Below, piece by piece: positions 9,495 to 18,254 of a stretch of 64,000 bases of DNA; position 1 is the stretch's first letter, and each line of letters begins with the position of its first letter. The stretch comes from Streptomyces sp. MMG1121 (GTDB taxonomy: Bacteria; Actinomycetota; Actinomycetes; Streptomycetales; Streptomycetaceae). The DNA is taken from assembly GCF_001280015.1 (NCBI RefSeq), contig NZ_LGDV01000119.1:76174-140173 (forward strand), written 5' to 3'. Both the position numbers and the translations under genes were made by a program. The notes beneath the pieces are model-generated. The model was not told where the DNA came from. It did not search any database and saw only the letters and a program-made list of their open reading frames with translations.

Positions 9495-9555
9495 ACAGCG
9501 GGGGCGGTACTGAACTCCATCGCGCCTGCGGCGCGGTGAAGTCCGCCCCCGCTGT
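9495..9555 (+). terminator. Nested hairpin between rpsB and tsf (terminator or attenuator)
   Basis: A 13-bp perfect inverted repeat, ACAGCGGGGGCGG (9495-9507) and its complement (9543-9555). Its loop contains a second stem, CGCGCC/GGCGCG (9521-9526 with 9530-9535). There is no strong T-run after it, which is usual for Streptomyces terminators. Its place between rpsB and tsf suggests partial termination that sets the S2 to EF-Ts ratio. Confidence 0.78.
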
Positions 9556-9663
9556 TCACCCGTAGGTCGGCACGATGTACGCGCTCCGCGGCTACAGCTG
9601 TCTGTGGAACGCAACCGTGCGGATCTGAAGATCTTCCAGACTTCGAGAAAGACTCACAGACTC

Positions 9664-10500
9664 ATGGCGAACTACACCGCCGCCGACGTCAAGAAGCTCC
9701 GTGAGCTCACGGGCGCCGGCATGATGGACTGCAAGAAGGCGCTGGACGAGGCCGAGGGCAACGTCGAAAAGGCCGTCGAGGCGCTCCGTATCAAGGGCCA
9801 GAAGGGCGTCGCCAAGCGCGAGGGCCGCTCCGCCGAGAACGGCGCCGTGGTCTCCATCATCGCCGACGACAACTCCTCCGGCGTTCTCGTCGAGCTGAAG
9901 TGCGAGACCGACTTCGTCGCCAAGGGCGAGAAGTTCCAGGCCGTCGCCAACCAGATCGCCGAGCACGTCGTCAAGACGAACCCGGCCGACCTCGAGGCCC
10001 TGCTCGCCTCCGAGATCGAGGCCGGCAAGACCGTTCAGGCGTTCGTGGACGAGGCCAACGCCAACCTCGGCGAGAAGATCGTCCTGGACCGCTTCGCGCA
10101 GTTCTCCGGCGGTTACGTCACGGCTTACATGCACCGCACCATGCCCGACCTGCCGCCGCAGATCGGTGTGCTCGTCGAGCTGGACAAGCCGAACGCCGAG
10201 ATCGCCAAGGGCGTCGCCCAGCACATCGCCGCCTTCGCGCCGAAGTACCTCTCCAAGGAGGACGTGCCGGCCGAGGTCGTCGAGTCCGAGCGCCGCGTCG
10301 CCGAGGAGACCACCCGCGCCGAGGGCAAGCCCGAGGCCGCCCTGCCGAAGATCGTCGAGGGTCGCCTCAACGGCTTCTTCAAGGACGCCACGCTGCTCGG
10401 CCAGCCGTACGCGCTGGACAACAAGAAGTCGGTCCAGAAGGTTCTGGACGAGGCCGGTGTCACCCTGAAGCGCTTCACGCGCATCAAGGTCGGCATCTGA
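9664..10500 (+). CDS. tsf: Elongation factor Ts
   Basis: EF-Ts, 278 aa, the nucleotide exchange factor of EF-Tu. It has the N-terminal UBA-like domain (MANYTAADVKKLRELTGAGMM...CKKALDEAEGNVEKAVEALR), the EF-Tu contact motif ETDFVAKGEKF (about 80) and the core dimerisation repeats. The ATG at 9664 is preferred over the longer frame from 9604. Its ribosome site is weak (GAAAG about 14 nt upstream). Expression is probably shared with rpsB through the attenuator and possibly a local promoter. Confidence 0.97.
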   Translation: MANYTAADVKKLRELTGAGMMDCKKALDEAEGNVEKAVEALRIKGQKGVAKREGRSAENGAVVSIIADDNSSGVLVELKCETDFVAKGEKFQAVANQIAEHVVKTNPADLEALLASEIEAGKTVQAFVDEANANLGEKIVLDRFAQFSGGYVTAYMHRTMPDLPPQIGVLVELDKPNAEIAKGVAQHIAAFAPKYLSKEDVPAEVVESERRVAEETTRAEGKPEAALPKIVEGRLNGFFKDATLLGQPYALDNKKSVQKVLDEAGVTLKRFTRIKVGI

Positions 10501-10615
10501 GTCCGTACCGCGATCGACGCGCGACCCACGGAGAAATCCCGATAGGGTCGACAGCAGTCGTCCGTGCACACCGCCACACCCGGGCGTGCGGCGGACGGCA
10601 GCAGATCTGACGAGG

Positions 10616-10665
10616 AGGCCATTGCCGCGAATGGGAGCGAAAAGCGACCCCACCGGCAATGGCCT
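10616..10665 (+). promoter_or_regulatory. 11-bp inverted repeat in the pyrH leader
   Basis: AGGCCATTGCC at 10616-10626 is repeated in exact inverse at 10655-10665, with a 28-nt loop. It lies 40-89 nt before the pyrH start, in a 204-nt tsf-pyrH gap. It could be a terminator of the rpsB-tsf unit or a control element of pyrH. No T-run follows the stem. Confidence 0.55.
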
Positions 10666-10704
10666 TCTTCGTATGTGCAACACGTGAAAGAGGCGGGATC
10701 TCCC

Positions 10705-11463
10705 ATGACCACCAAGGCCCAGAAGAGCGACGACGGCAAAGTACGCGGCCGGTTTCTGCTGAAGCTGTCCGGAGAGGCCTTCTCCGGCGGCGGGGGCCTG
10801 GGCGTGGACCCGGACGTGGTGCACAAGATCGCCCGCGAGATCGCTGCCGTCGTGCGCGACGGGGCCGAGATCGCGGTCGTCATCGGCGGCGGCAACTTCT
10901 TCCGCGGTGCCGAACTCCAGCAGCGCGGCATGGACCGGGCCCGCTCCGACTACATGGGCATGCTCGGCACCGTGATGAACTGCCTCGCCCTCCAGGACTT
11001 CCTGGAGAAGGAGGGCATCGACAGCCGGGTGCAGACCGCCATCACCATGGGCCAGGTCGCCGAGCCGTACATCCCGCTGCGCGCCGTGCGCCACCTGGAG
11101 AAGGGCCGCGTGGTCATCTTCGGCGCCGGTATGGGCATGCCGTACTTCTCCACCGACACCACCGCCGCCCAGCGCGCCCTGGAGATCGACGCCGAGGCGT
11201 TGCTCATGGGCAAGAACGGCGTGGACGGGGTCTACGACTCCGACCCGAAGACCAACCCGGACGCCGTCAAGTTCGACGCCCTCGGCTACGGCGAGGTCAT
11301 CACCCGCGACCTGAAGGTCGCCGACGCCACCGCCGTCACGCTGTGCCGTGACAACAAGCTTCCGATCCTGGTCTTCGAGCTGCTCGCGGAGGGCAATATC
11401 GCTCGGGCCGTCAAGGGTGAGAAGATCGGCACACTGGTCGGCGAGCAGGGCAGCCGGAGCTGA
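10705..11463 (+). CDS. pyrH: UMP kinase
   Basis: Bacterial UMP kinase of the amino-acid-kinase fold, 252 aa, converting UMP to UDP in pyrimidine synthesis. Signatures are [51 protein letters not shown] and [18 protein letters not shown]. The ATG has AAAGAGG (10687-10693) upstream. The N-terminal ten residues or so are Streptomyces-specific. The conserved order tsf-pyrH-frr-cdsA supports the call. Confidence 0.97.
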   Translation: MTTKAQKSDDGKVRGRFLLKLSGEAFSGGGGLGVDPDVVHKIAREIAAVVRDGAEIAVVIGGGNFFRGAELQQRGMDRARSDYMGMLGTVMNCLALQDFLEKEGIDSRVQTAITMGQVAEPYIPLRAVRHLEKGRVVIFGAGMGMPYFSTDTTAAQRALEIDAEALLMGKNGVDGVYDSDPKTNPDAVKFDALGYGEVITRDLKVADATAVTLCRDNKLPILVFELLAEGNIARAVKGEKIGTLVGEQGSRS

Positions 11464-11642
11464 CCGGCACCCCCGTCATCGGGGTGGGCCGCCTGTCCGG
11501 GGGACGGGCGGGACGCGCCCTGGCCGGGGGATGGACAATGTCCTGCCGGTCCGGAACCGTGCAGGAAGAAGACGCGACGCAGCCGGCCGCCGCCCCGACG
11601 AGGACGTAGCCGGGCCTTACTCAAGACACGCAGGAGCAAGTG

Positions 11643-12200
11643 GTGATCGAAGAGACCCTCCTCGAGGCCGAGGAGAAGATGGAGAAGGCCGTCGTGGTCG
11701 CCAAGGAGGACTTCGCCGCGATCCGCACCGGCCGTGCGCACCCGGCAATGTTCAACAAGATCGTGGCCGACTACTACGGTGCCCTGACGCCGATCAACCA
11801 GCTGGCCTCGTTCTCCGTGCCGGAACCGCGCATGGCGGTCGTGACGCCCTTCGACAAGAGCGCGCTGCGCAACATCGAGCAGGCGATCCGCGACTCCGAC
11901 CTGGGCGTCAACCCCAGCAACGACGGCAACATCATCCGTGTGACGTTCCCCGAGCTGACCGAGGAGCGGCGCCGCGAGTACATCAAGGTCGCCAAGCAGA
12001 AGGGTGAGGACGCCAAGGTCTCCATCCGCTCCGTGCGCCGCAAGGCCAAGGACGCCATCGACAAGCTGATCAAGGACGGCGAGGTCGGCGAGGACGAGGG
12101 CCGCCGTGCCGAGAAGGAGCTCGACGACACCACGGCGAAGTACGTCGCCCAGGTGGACGAGCTTCTGAAGCACAAGGAAGCGGAGCTGCTCGAAGTCTGA
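11643..12200 (+). CDS. frr: Ribosome recycling factor
   Basis: A 185-aa ribosome recycling factor that splits post-termination ribosomes together with EF-G. It is a full-length match to the two-domain family, with ...[15 protein letters not shown]..., [31 protein letters not shown] and the C-terminal helix [19 protein letters not shown]. Of two adjacent GTG codons, 11643 was chosen because AGGAG (11632-11636) is then at normal spacing. The stop overlaps the cdsA start (TGATG). Confidence 0.97.
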   Translation: MIEETLLEAEEKMEKAVVVAKEDFAAIRTGRAHPAMFNKIVADYYGALTPINQLASFSVPEPRMAVVTPFDKSALRNIEQAIRDSDLGVNPSNDGNIIRVTFPELTEERRREYIKVAKQKGEDAKVSIRSVRRKAKDAIDKLIKDGEVGEDEGRRAEKELDDTTAKYVAQVDELLKHKEAELLEV

Positions 12201-13342
12201 TGAGCGAGTCATCCTGGGGGGCGCCGCCGTCGGGTCAGGTCGGCTACTGGGGGCCCACCGGGGGCGGGCCCGTCCAGGGAGCCGCCCCGGCGGGTCCCAC
12301 GTACGATGCGCCTGAGGCGCAGCACACTCGCCCCATGCCCATCGTGCCCGACGTACCCGCGTATGGCGGAGACCAGGACGACGAACGGGGGGCCGCTCGG
12401 CCGAGCGGCCCCCCGTTCCACAACGAGGTCAGGCCCGAGCCCTCACCGGCCGGGTCCCTCCCGGCCGAGAACCAGAATCCGGAGCCCATGCCCGACGCCC
12501 CCCAGCCGGCGCCAGCGCCGCAGAAGAAGAGCGCGGGCCGTGACCTGAGCGCGGCCATAGGGGTCGGTGTCGGACTCGGTGTGGTGATCGTCGCGTCCTT
12601 GTTCGTCTACAAGGCCGTGTTCGTCGGCGTGGTCGCGGTCGCCGTGGTCGTGGGTCTGTGGGAGCTGACCAGCAGGCTGCGGGAGCGCAAGGGCATCAAG
12701 GCACCGCTGGCGCCGCTCGCGGTGGGCGGCGCGGCGATGGTCGTCGCCGGGTATGTGCGCGGAGCCGAGGGGGCGTGGGTCGCCATGGCCCTGACCGCCC
12801 TCGCGGTCCTGGTCTGGCGTATGACGGAGTCACCGGAGGGCTATCTCAAGGACGTCACGGCGGGCGTCTTCGCGGCGTTCTACGTGCCGTTCCTGGCCAC
12901 GTTCGTCGCGATGATGCTGACCGCCGCCGACGGCCCCTGGCGCGTGCTGACCTTTCTGCTCCTGACCGTCGTCAGCGACACCGGCGCCTACGCCGTCGGC
13001 TGGCGTTTCGGCAAGCACAAGCTGGCCCCGCGCATCAGCCCCGGCAAGACCCGCGAGGGCCTGCTGGGCGCGGTCGCCTTCGCGATGGTCGCGGGCGCGC
13101 TGTGCATGCGGTTCCTGATCGACGACGGGACCTGGTGGCAGGGCCTGCTGCTGGGCCTCGCGGTCGCGGCCAGCGCCACCCTGGGCGACCTCGGCGAGTC
13201 CATGATCAAGCGCGACCTGGGCATCAAGGACATGGGCACCTTGCTGCCGGGCCACGGCGGCATCATGGACCGCCTGGACTCCTTGCTGCCGACCGCGCCG
13301 GTGGTCTGGCTGCTGCTGGTGATCTTCGTCGGCTCCGCGTGA
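12200..13342 (+). CDS. cdsA: Phosphatidate cytidylyltransferase (CDP-diglyceride synthase)
   Basis: An integral membrane enzyme that makes CDP-diacylglycerol from phosphatidate and CTP, the branch point to Streptomyces phospholipids. 380 aa. The C-terminal signature is complete ([13 protein letters not shown]...[12 protein letters not shown], about 333-360), with about eight membrane segments before it. The first 115 or so residues form a hydrophilic Gly/Pro extension that is absent from E. coli CdsA. The 36-nt perfect palindrome at 12383-12418 lies inside the codons for this extension. Translation is coupled to frr. Confidence 0.95.
   Translation: MSESSWGAPPSGQVGYWGPTGGGPVQGAAPAGPTYDAPEAQHTRPMPIVPDVPAYGGDQDDERGAARPSGPPFHNEVRPEPSPAGSLPAENQNPEPMPDAPQPAPAPQKKSAGRDLSAAIGVGVGLGVVIVASLFVYKAVFVGVVAVAVVVGLWELTSRLRERKGIKAPLAPLAVGGAAMVVAGYVRGAEGAWVAMALTALAVLVWRMTESPEGYLKDVTAGVFAAFYVPFLATFVAMMLTAADGPWRVLTFLLLTVVSDTGAYAVGWRFGKHKLAPRISPGKTREGLLGAVAFAMVAGALCMRFLIDDGTWWQGLLLGLAVAASATLGDLGESMIKRDLGIKDMGTLLPGHGGIMDRLDSLLPTAPVVWLLLVIFVGSA
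12383..12418. repeat. Perfect 36-nt palindrome inside cdsA
   Basis: The left arm GAACGGGGGGCCGCTCGG (12383-12400) is followed at once by its exact complement (12401-12418), so the element has no spacer. In RNA it would fold into a very stable hairpin about 180 nt into the cdsA message. It falls in the low-complexity N-terminal extension of the protein, where sequence is tolerant. Confidence 0.85.
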
Positions 13343-13354
13343 GCCGGGCGTCGT

Positions 13355-13398
13355 ACGGCAGTGCCCCCGTCCTCCACACAGGACGGGGGCACTGTCGT
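13355..13398. terminator. Bidirectional terminator between cdsA and the YceI gene
   Basis: A 19-bp stem with one mismatch: ACGGCAGTGCCCCCGTCCT (13355-13373) and its inverse (13380-13398), with a 6-nt loop. It lies between two convergent genes and can serve both. Confidence 0.9.
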
Positions 13399-13409
13399 AT
13401 ACGGCGGTC

Positions 13410-14075
13410 TCAGGCCGTGGGGGTAGCGCGGATGGCCGCGATGTCGAACTGGAGGCGGACCGTCTCGCTCACCATGGCCCCGCCCTGGGCCAGCCGGGCG
13501 TCGTAGGTCAGACCCCAGTCGGAGCGGTTGATCGTGGTGGTGCCGTCGAAGCCGACGCGCTCGTAGCCGAACGGGTCCGTCACATGACCGATGTAGGCGA
13601 GCTCCAGGACGACCGGGCGGCGGGTGTCCTTGATCGTGAGGTCGCCGGTCATGCGGTACACGTCCTTGTCCGCGAGCTGCACGGTGGTGCTCGTGAAGGT
13701 CATCCGCGGAAAGCTCGCGGCGTCCAGGAACTGGCGGCCGGCCAGATGCGCGTCGCGCTGCTCCACGCCCGTGTCGACGCTGGCGGTGTACAGCACGATG
13801 TCGGCCCGGGAGCGGGCCGGATCGCGGCCGTCGAAGTACAGACGGCTCTCGTACTCCAGGAAGGCGCCGCGCACCGTCGTCACCATCGCGTGCCTGACCG
13901 AGAACCCGATCCTGCTGTGCGCGGGATCGATCATCCACTCGCCGGTGAGGGACGCCAGCGTGGGATCGGGCAGAACGGCGGTGGCGGTGGCACCGCCCGC
14001 CGGGACGGCGGTCGCCACGGGCGCGGCAGGCGGCTGCGCGCGCCGGTGGTGGGAGTTGCGGCCGAAAAGGTTCAT
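13410..14075 (-). CDS. YceI family protein
   Basis: A 221-aa protein with a YceI lipocalin-like domain (about 50-215). It begins at [23 protein letters not shown] and continues through [27 protein letters not shown] and INRSDWGL. YceI proteins bind isoprenoid-type lipids. The N-terminal 45 residues are Ala/Pro-rich with no clear signal peptide, so it is probably cytoplasmic or peripheral, unlike E. coli YceI. Its promoter must lie in the roughly 140 nt shared with rlmN. Confidence 0.92.
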   Translation of the reverse strand: MNLFGRNSHHRRAQPPAAPVATAVPAGGATATAVLPDPTLASLTGEWMIDPAHSRIGFSVRHAMVTTVRGAFLEYESRLYFDGRDPARSRADIVLYTASVDTGVEQRDAHLAGRQFLDAASFPRMTFTSTTVQLADKDVYRMTGDLTIKDTRRPVVLELAYIGHVTDPFGYERVGFDGTTTINRSDWGLTYDARLAQGGAMVSETVRLQFDIAAIRATPTA

Positions 14076-14219
14076 GGCGCCTGTTGTTACGGCACGGCAA
14101 AGGGTGCGACAAGGGCCTACCAGGAAACCCGACCGTTCGTCGGCAGAACTTCACAGGTCGGGGCTTCACAAGAGCACGCACTCGGGCCACCCTGTTCGAT
14201 CTGCGACACTGGTAGGACC

Positions 14220-15326
14220 ATGCCCAAGCCCGGAGAACTCACTTTCGTCGCCCCGCGCGGAGCCAAGAAGCCGCCGCGGCACCTCGCCGACCTCACGCCC
14301 GCCGAGCGCAAGGACGCCGTGGCCGAGATCGGTGAGAAGCCGTTCCGTGCCAAGCAGCTCTCGCAGCACTACTTCGCGCGGTACGCGCACGAACCGGAGC
14401 AGTGGACCGACATTCCCGCCGGCTCGCGCGACAAGCTGCAAGAAGCGCTGTTCCCGGAGCTGATGACCGTCGTCCGGCATCTGTCGACCGACCAGGGCAC
14501 CACGCGCAAGACGCTGTGGCGGCTGTTCGACGGGACGCTGGTCGAGTCCGTGCTGATGCGGTATCCGGACCGGGTCACCATGTGCATCAGCTCGCAGGCG
14601 GGCTGCGGGATGAACTGCCCCTTCTGCGCCACCGGACAGGCGGGCCTGGACCGGAATCTGTCCACGGCCGAGATCGTCCACCAGATCGTCGACGGCATGC
14701 GCGCGCTGCGGGACGGCGAGGTGCCCGGCGGGCCCGCGCGGCTGTCCAACATCGTCTTCATGGGCATGGGCGAGCCGCTCGCCAACTACAAGCGGGTCGT
14801 GGGAGCCATCCAGGCGCTCACCGCCCCCGCGCCCGACGGGCTCGGGCTCTCGCAGCGCGGGATCACCGTTTCGACGGTCGGGCTCGTCCCGGCGATCCAC
14901 CGGTTCGCCGACGAGGGCTTCAAGTGCCGGCTCGCGATCTCGCTGCACGCCCCCGATGACGAACTGCGCGACACCCTCGTCCCCGTGAACACGCGGTGGA
15001 AGGTGCGCGAGGTGCTCGACGCCGGGTTCGAGTACGTCGAGAAGAGCGGACGCCGGCTCTCCATCGAGTACGCGCTCATCCGCGACATCAACGACCAGGC
15101 CTGGCGTGGTGACCGGCTCGGCCGGCTGCTCAAGGGCAGGCCCGTGCACGTCAACCTGATCCCGCTCAACCCGACGCCGGGCTCGAAGTGGACCGCCTCG
15201 CGGCCCGAGGACGAGAAGGCGTTCGTGGAGGCAATCGCCGCCCACGGGGTGCCGGTGACCATCCGGGACACCCGGGGCCAGGAGATCGACGGAGCCTGTG
15301 GTCAGCTCGCGGCCACCGAGCGGTAA
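14220..15326 (+). CDS. rlmN: Dual-specificity RNA methyltransferase RlmN
   Basis: A radical-SAM enzyme that methylates C2 of A2503 in 23S rRNA and A37 of some tRNAs, 368 aa. The 4Fe-4S cysteine motif CGMNCPFC (C129, C133, C136) is intact. The two mechanistic cysteines are present: one just before the cluster (MCISSQ) and one near the C-terminus (GACGQL, about 359). ATG 14220 is the natural start; a much longer frame from 13584 is an artefact antisense to the YceI gene. Confidence 0.96.
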   Translation: MPKPGELTFVAPRGAKKPPRHLADLTPAERKDAVAEIGEKPFRAKQLSQHYFARYAHEPEQWTDIPAGSRDKLQEALFPELMTVVRHLSTDQGTTRKTLWRLFDGTLVESVLMRYPDRVTMCISSQAGCGMNCPFCATGQAGLDRNLSTAEIVHQIVDGMRALRDGEVPGGPARLSNIVFMGMGEPLANYKRVVGAIQALTAPAPDGLGLSQRGITVSTVGLVPAIHRFADEGFKCRLAISLHAPDDELRDTLVPVNTRWKVREVLDAGFEYVEKSGRRLSIEYALIRDINDQAWRGDRLGRLLKGRPVHVNLIPLNPTPGSKWTASRPEDEKAFVEAIAAHGVPVTIRDTRGQEIDGACGQLAATER

Positions 15327-15357
15327 TCTGGCAGCGTTCCATCACATCTTCATATTC

Positions 15358-15450
15358 CGACAGGGGAGCGCCACAGCGCTGAGAGTGCGGCGGACAGGGC
15401 CGCAGACCCTCTGAACCTCGCCCAGGTCATTCTGGGTAGGAAGTTCGGTC
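15358..15450 (+). ncRNA. TPP riboswitch (THI element)
   Basis: The leader carries the conserved thiamine-pyrophosphate aptamer blocks in order: CAGGGGAGC (15361-15369), GCTGAGAG (15378-15385), CAGACCCTCTGAACCT (15403-15418) and GGGTAGGAAGT (15434-15444). It lies about 90 nt before a thiamine-binding lipoprotein gene, which fits. When TPP is bound it should lower expression of the transporter. Confidence 0.95.
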
Positions 15451-15467
15451 ATCACTCGAGCTGTTGC

Positions 15468-15504
15468 GCCCTGCCCGGCCGTCTTCGCACAGGCCGGGCA
15501 GGGC
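15468..15504 (+). terminator. Expression-platform hairpin after the TPP riboswitch
   Basis: A perfect 13-bp stem, GCCCTGCCCGGCC (15468-15480) and its inverse (15492-15504), with an 11-nt loop, followed by CGCGTTCTTCC. It lies between the aptamer and the ribosome site (AGGAGG at 15528-15533) and does not include that site. Control is therefore more likely by termination than by masking the ribosome site. Confidence 0.85.
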
Positions 15505-15540
15505 CGCGTTCTTCCTGGCCAACCCCCAGGAGGACATCCA

Positions 15541-16614
15541 GTGCACAACAAGACCCTCGTGGCCGCCGTGGTCGGCCTCGGCCTGATCAGCCTGTCCGCA
15601 TGCGGTTCCAGCAGCGGCAAGTCGTCTGCCGACTCCAAGACCGTGACCCTCGTCAGCCATGACTCGTGGGCCGTGTCCAAGAGCGTGCTCCAGGACTTCG
15701 AGAAGCAGTCCGGCTACCACGTCAAGGTGCTCAAGGACGGCGATGCCGGGCAGGCAGTCAACAAGGCCATCCTCACCAAGGACAACCCGCAGGGCGACGT
15801 CTTCTTCGGCGTCGACAACACCCTGCTCTCCCGCGCCCTCGACAACGGCCTCTTCCAGCCGTACCAGGCCAAGGGCCTCGACCAGGTCGGCGCCGCCTAC
15901 CAGCTCGACCAGGGCGAGCACCGGGTCACGCCCGTCGACTACGGCGACATCTGCGTCAACTACGACAAGGCGTACTTCAGCAAGCACAAGCTGACCCCGC
16001 CGCAGTCCTTCGCCGACCTGGCCAAGCCCGAGTACAAGAACCTCCTGGTCACCGAGAACGCCGCCACCTCCTCGCCCGGCCTCGGTTTCCTGCTGGGCAG
16101 CGCCGCGCAGTTCGGCGACAAGGGCTGGCCGGAGTACTGGAAGAAGCTCCAGGCCAACGGAGTCAAGGTCGTCGACGGCTGGGAGCAGGCCTACTACCAG
16201 GAGTTCTCCGGCTCCTCCGAGGGCAAGAAGGCCGGCGGTGACCGGCCGCTCGTGGTGTCTTACGCCTCCTCGCCGCCCGCCGAGGTGATCTACGCCAAGA
16301 AGCGGCCCAGCACCGCTCCGACCGGCGTGGCGAGCGGGACCTGCTTCCGGCAGATCGAGTTCGCCGGGCTGCTCAGCAACGCCAGGAACACCAAGGGCGC
16401 CAAGGCGTTCATCGACTTCCTGGTCTCCAAGGAGTTCCAGGAGGACATGCCGCTGAACATGTACGTCTACCCGGTGCTGAAGGGGGCGAAGGTGCCCGCC
16501 GAGTTCACCGAGTACGGCCCGGCCGCCCAGCATCCCGAGACCATGGCGCCCGGCAAGATCGCCGCCAACCGCGACCAGTGGGTCAAGTCGTGGACGTCAC
16601 TCGTACTGAAGTAG
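15541..16614 (+). CDS. thiB: Thiamine ABC transporter substrate-binding lipoprotein
   Basis: A 357-aa periplasmic-type binding protein anchored as a lipoprotein: signal peptide with lipobox LSAC (Cys21), then the mature domain opening with TVTLVSHDSWAVS. It resembles ThiB/TbpA (FFGVDNTLLSRALDNGLF, GDICVNYDK, LLVTENAATSSPGLGFLL). The riboswitch upstream and permease and ATPase genes downstream give the substrate as thiamine or its phosphates. The start is GTG 15541 with a strong AGGAGG at 15528-15533. Confidence 0.93.
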   Translation: MHNKTLVAAVVGLGLISLSACGSSSGKSSADSKTVTLVSHDSWAVSKSVLQDFEKQSGYHVKVLKDGDAGQAVNKAILTKDNPQGDVFFGVDNTLLSRALDNGLFQPYQAKGLDQVGAAYQLDQGEHRVTPVDYGDICVNYDKAYFSKHKLTPPQSFADLAKPEYKNLLVTENAATSSPGLGFLLGSAAQFGDKGWPEYWKKLQANGVKVVDGWEQAYYQEFSGSSEGKKAGGDRPLVVSYASSPPAEVIYAKKRPSTAPTGVASGTCFRQIEFAGLLSNARNTKGAKAFIDFLVSKEFQEDMPLNMYVYPVLKGAKVPAEFTEYGPAAQHPETMAPGKIAANRDQWVKSWTSLVLK

Positions 16615-18254
16615 GGAAACACCGGCGGGGAAACGCGGCACGGCTCGGGCTCATGGCCCTGCCCGTCGTGTTCTTCGCGCTGTTCTTCGCCTGGCCCGTG
16701 GCCGCGATCGTCGCGCGCGGGCTGAAGGTGGACGGCGCCTGGCAGTTCGGGCGGATCGCGGACGTGGTCACGCAGCCGGACATCCGGCACGTGCTGTGGT
16801 TCACCACCTGGCAGGCGCTCGCCTCCACCGCGCTCACCCTGCTCCTCGCGCTGCCCGCCGCCTACGTCTTCGCCCGCCTCGACTTCCCGGGCAAGCAGGT
16901 GCTGCGGGCCGTGGTCACCGTCCCCTTCGTGCTGCCGACCGTCGTCGCCGGCAGCGCGTTCCTCGCGCTGGTCGGGCACGGCGGGCTGTTCGACGAGCTG
17001 TGGGGCGTACGGCTGGACACCACGGTGTGGGCGATCCTGCTGGCGCACGTCTTCTTCAACTACGCGGTCGTCGTACGGACCGTCGGCGGGCTGTGGGCGC
17101 AGCTCGACCCCCGCCAGGAGGAGGCCGCCCGGATGCTGGGGACCTCGCCGCTCCGCGCCTGGCGCAAGGTCACCCTGCCGGCCCTCGCACCCGCCGTGGC
17201 CGCCGCCGCCCTGATGGTGTTCCTGTTCACCTTCACCTCCTTCGGCGTCGTCCAGATCCTCGGCGGTCCCACCTTCTCCACCCTCGAAGTGGAGATCTAC
17301 CGGCAGACCTCCGAGATCTTCGACCTCTCCACGGCCGCCGTCCTCACCCTTCTCCAGTTCGCGGCCGTCGGCGCGATCCTCGCCGTGCACGCCTGGACCG
17401 TGCGCCGCCGGGAGACCGCGCTGCGGCTGGTGGACGCGTCGGTGACCGCCCGGCGCCCGCGCGGCGGCGGACAGCGGGCGCTGCTCGCCGGGGTGTTCGC
17501 GACCATCGCGCTGCTGATCGTGCTGCCGCTCGCCGTCCTCGTCCAGCGCTCCCTCGACGCCCCCGGCTTCGGCTACTACCGGGCGCTCGCGAACGCCGAC
17601 GGCGGTACGTTCCTGGTGGCGCCCGTGCACGCCGTATGGACCTCGCTGCAGTACGCCGTCGCCGCCACCGCCATCGCCGTGGTGATCGGAGGTCTCGCCG
17701 CCGCCGCGCTGGCCCGCCGGGACGCGGGACGGCTGGTACGGGGCTTCGACGCGCTGCTGATGCTGCCGCTCGGCGTGTCCGCCGTGACCGTCGGCTTCGG
17801 CTTCCTGATCGCCCTCGACAAGCCGCCGCTGGACCTCAGACAGTCCTGGATCCTCGTCCCGCTCGCCCAGGCGCTGGTCGGGGCCCCCTTCGTCGTACGG
17901 ACCATGCTGCCCGTGCTGCGCGCGGTGGACGGCCGGCTCAGGGAGGCCGCCGCCGTGCTCGGTGCCTCGCCCTGGCGGGTGTGGCGCGAGGTCGATCTGC
18001 CGATGGTGCGGCGGGCGCTGCTGGTCGCGGCCGGGTTCGCGTTCGCCGTCTCGCTCGGCGAGTTCGGCGCGACCGTGTTCATCGCTCGGCCCGACAACCC
18101 CACGCTCCCGGTCGCCGTGGCCCGGCTGCTCAGCCGCCCCGGAGACCTCAACTACGGCCAGGCGATGGCTCTTTCGACCATTCTGATGGTGGTGTGCGCC
18201 GCCGCGCTGCTGATCCTGGAGCGGCTGCGCACCGACCGGACGGGGGAGTTCTGA
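16590..18254 (+). CDS. thiP: Thiamine ABC transporter permease
   Basis: A large double permease (554 aa, about 12 membrane segments) with two copies of the ABC EAA loop: EEAARMLGTSPLRAWRKVTLP and REAAAVLGASPWRVWREVDLP. This fused two-domain layout is typical of ThiP and iron permeases of the FbpB type. The start is uncertain: GTG 16578 and GTG 16590 are both in frame and both overlap the thiB 3' end. Neither has a good ribosome site, so coupling with thiB is likely. The stop overlaps thiQ (TGATG). Confidence 0.92.
   Translation: MDVTRTEVGKHRRGNAARLGLMALPVVFFALFFAWPVAAIVARGLKVDGAWQFGRIADVVTQPDIRHVLWFTTWQALASTALTLLLALPAAYVFARLDFPGKQVLRAVVTVPFVLPTVVAGSAFLALVGHGGLFDELWGVRLDTTVWAILLAHVFFNYAVVVRTVGGLWAQLDPRQEEAARMLGTSPLRAWRKVTLPALAPAVAAAALMVFLFTFTSFGVVQILGGPTFSTLEVEIYRQTSEIFDLSTAAVLTLLQFAAVGAILAVHAWTVRRRETALRLVDASVTARRPRGGGQRALLAGVFATIALLIVLPLAVLVQRSLDAPGFGYYRALANADGGTFLVAPVHAVWTSLQYAVAATAIAVVIGGLAAAALARRDAGRLVRGFDALLMLPLGVSAVTVGFGFLIALDKPPLDLRQSWILVPLAQALVGAPFVVRTMLPVLRAVDGRLREAAAVLGASPWRVWREVDLPMVRRALLVAAGFAFAVSLGEFGATVFIARPDNPTLPVAVARLLSRPGDLNYGQAMALSTILMVVCAAALLILERLRTDRTGEF

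Noticed and set aside
13584..14219. N-terminal extension of rlmN antisense to the YceI gene
   Set aside because: RlmN homology begins right after ATG 14220, and the extension overlaps a conserved gene on the other strand.
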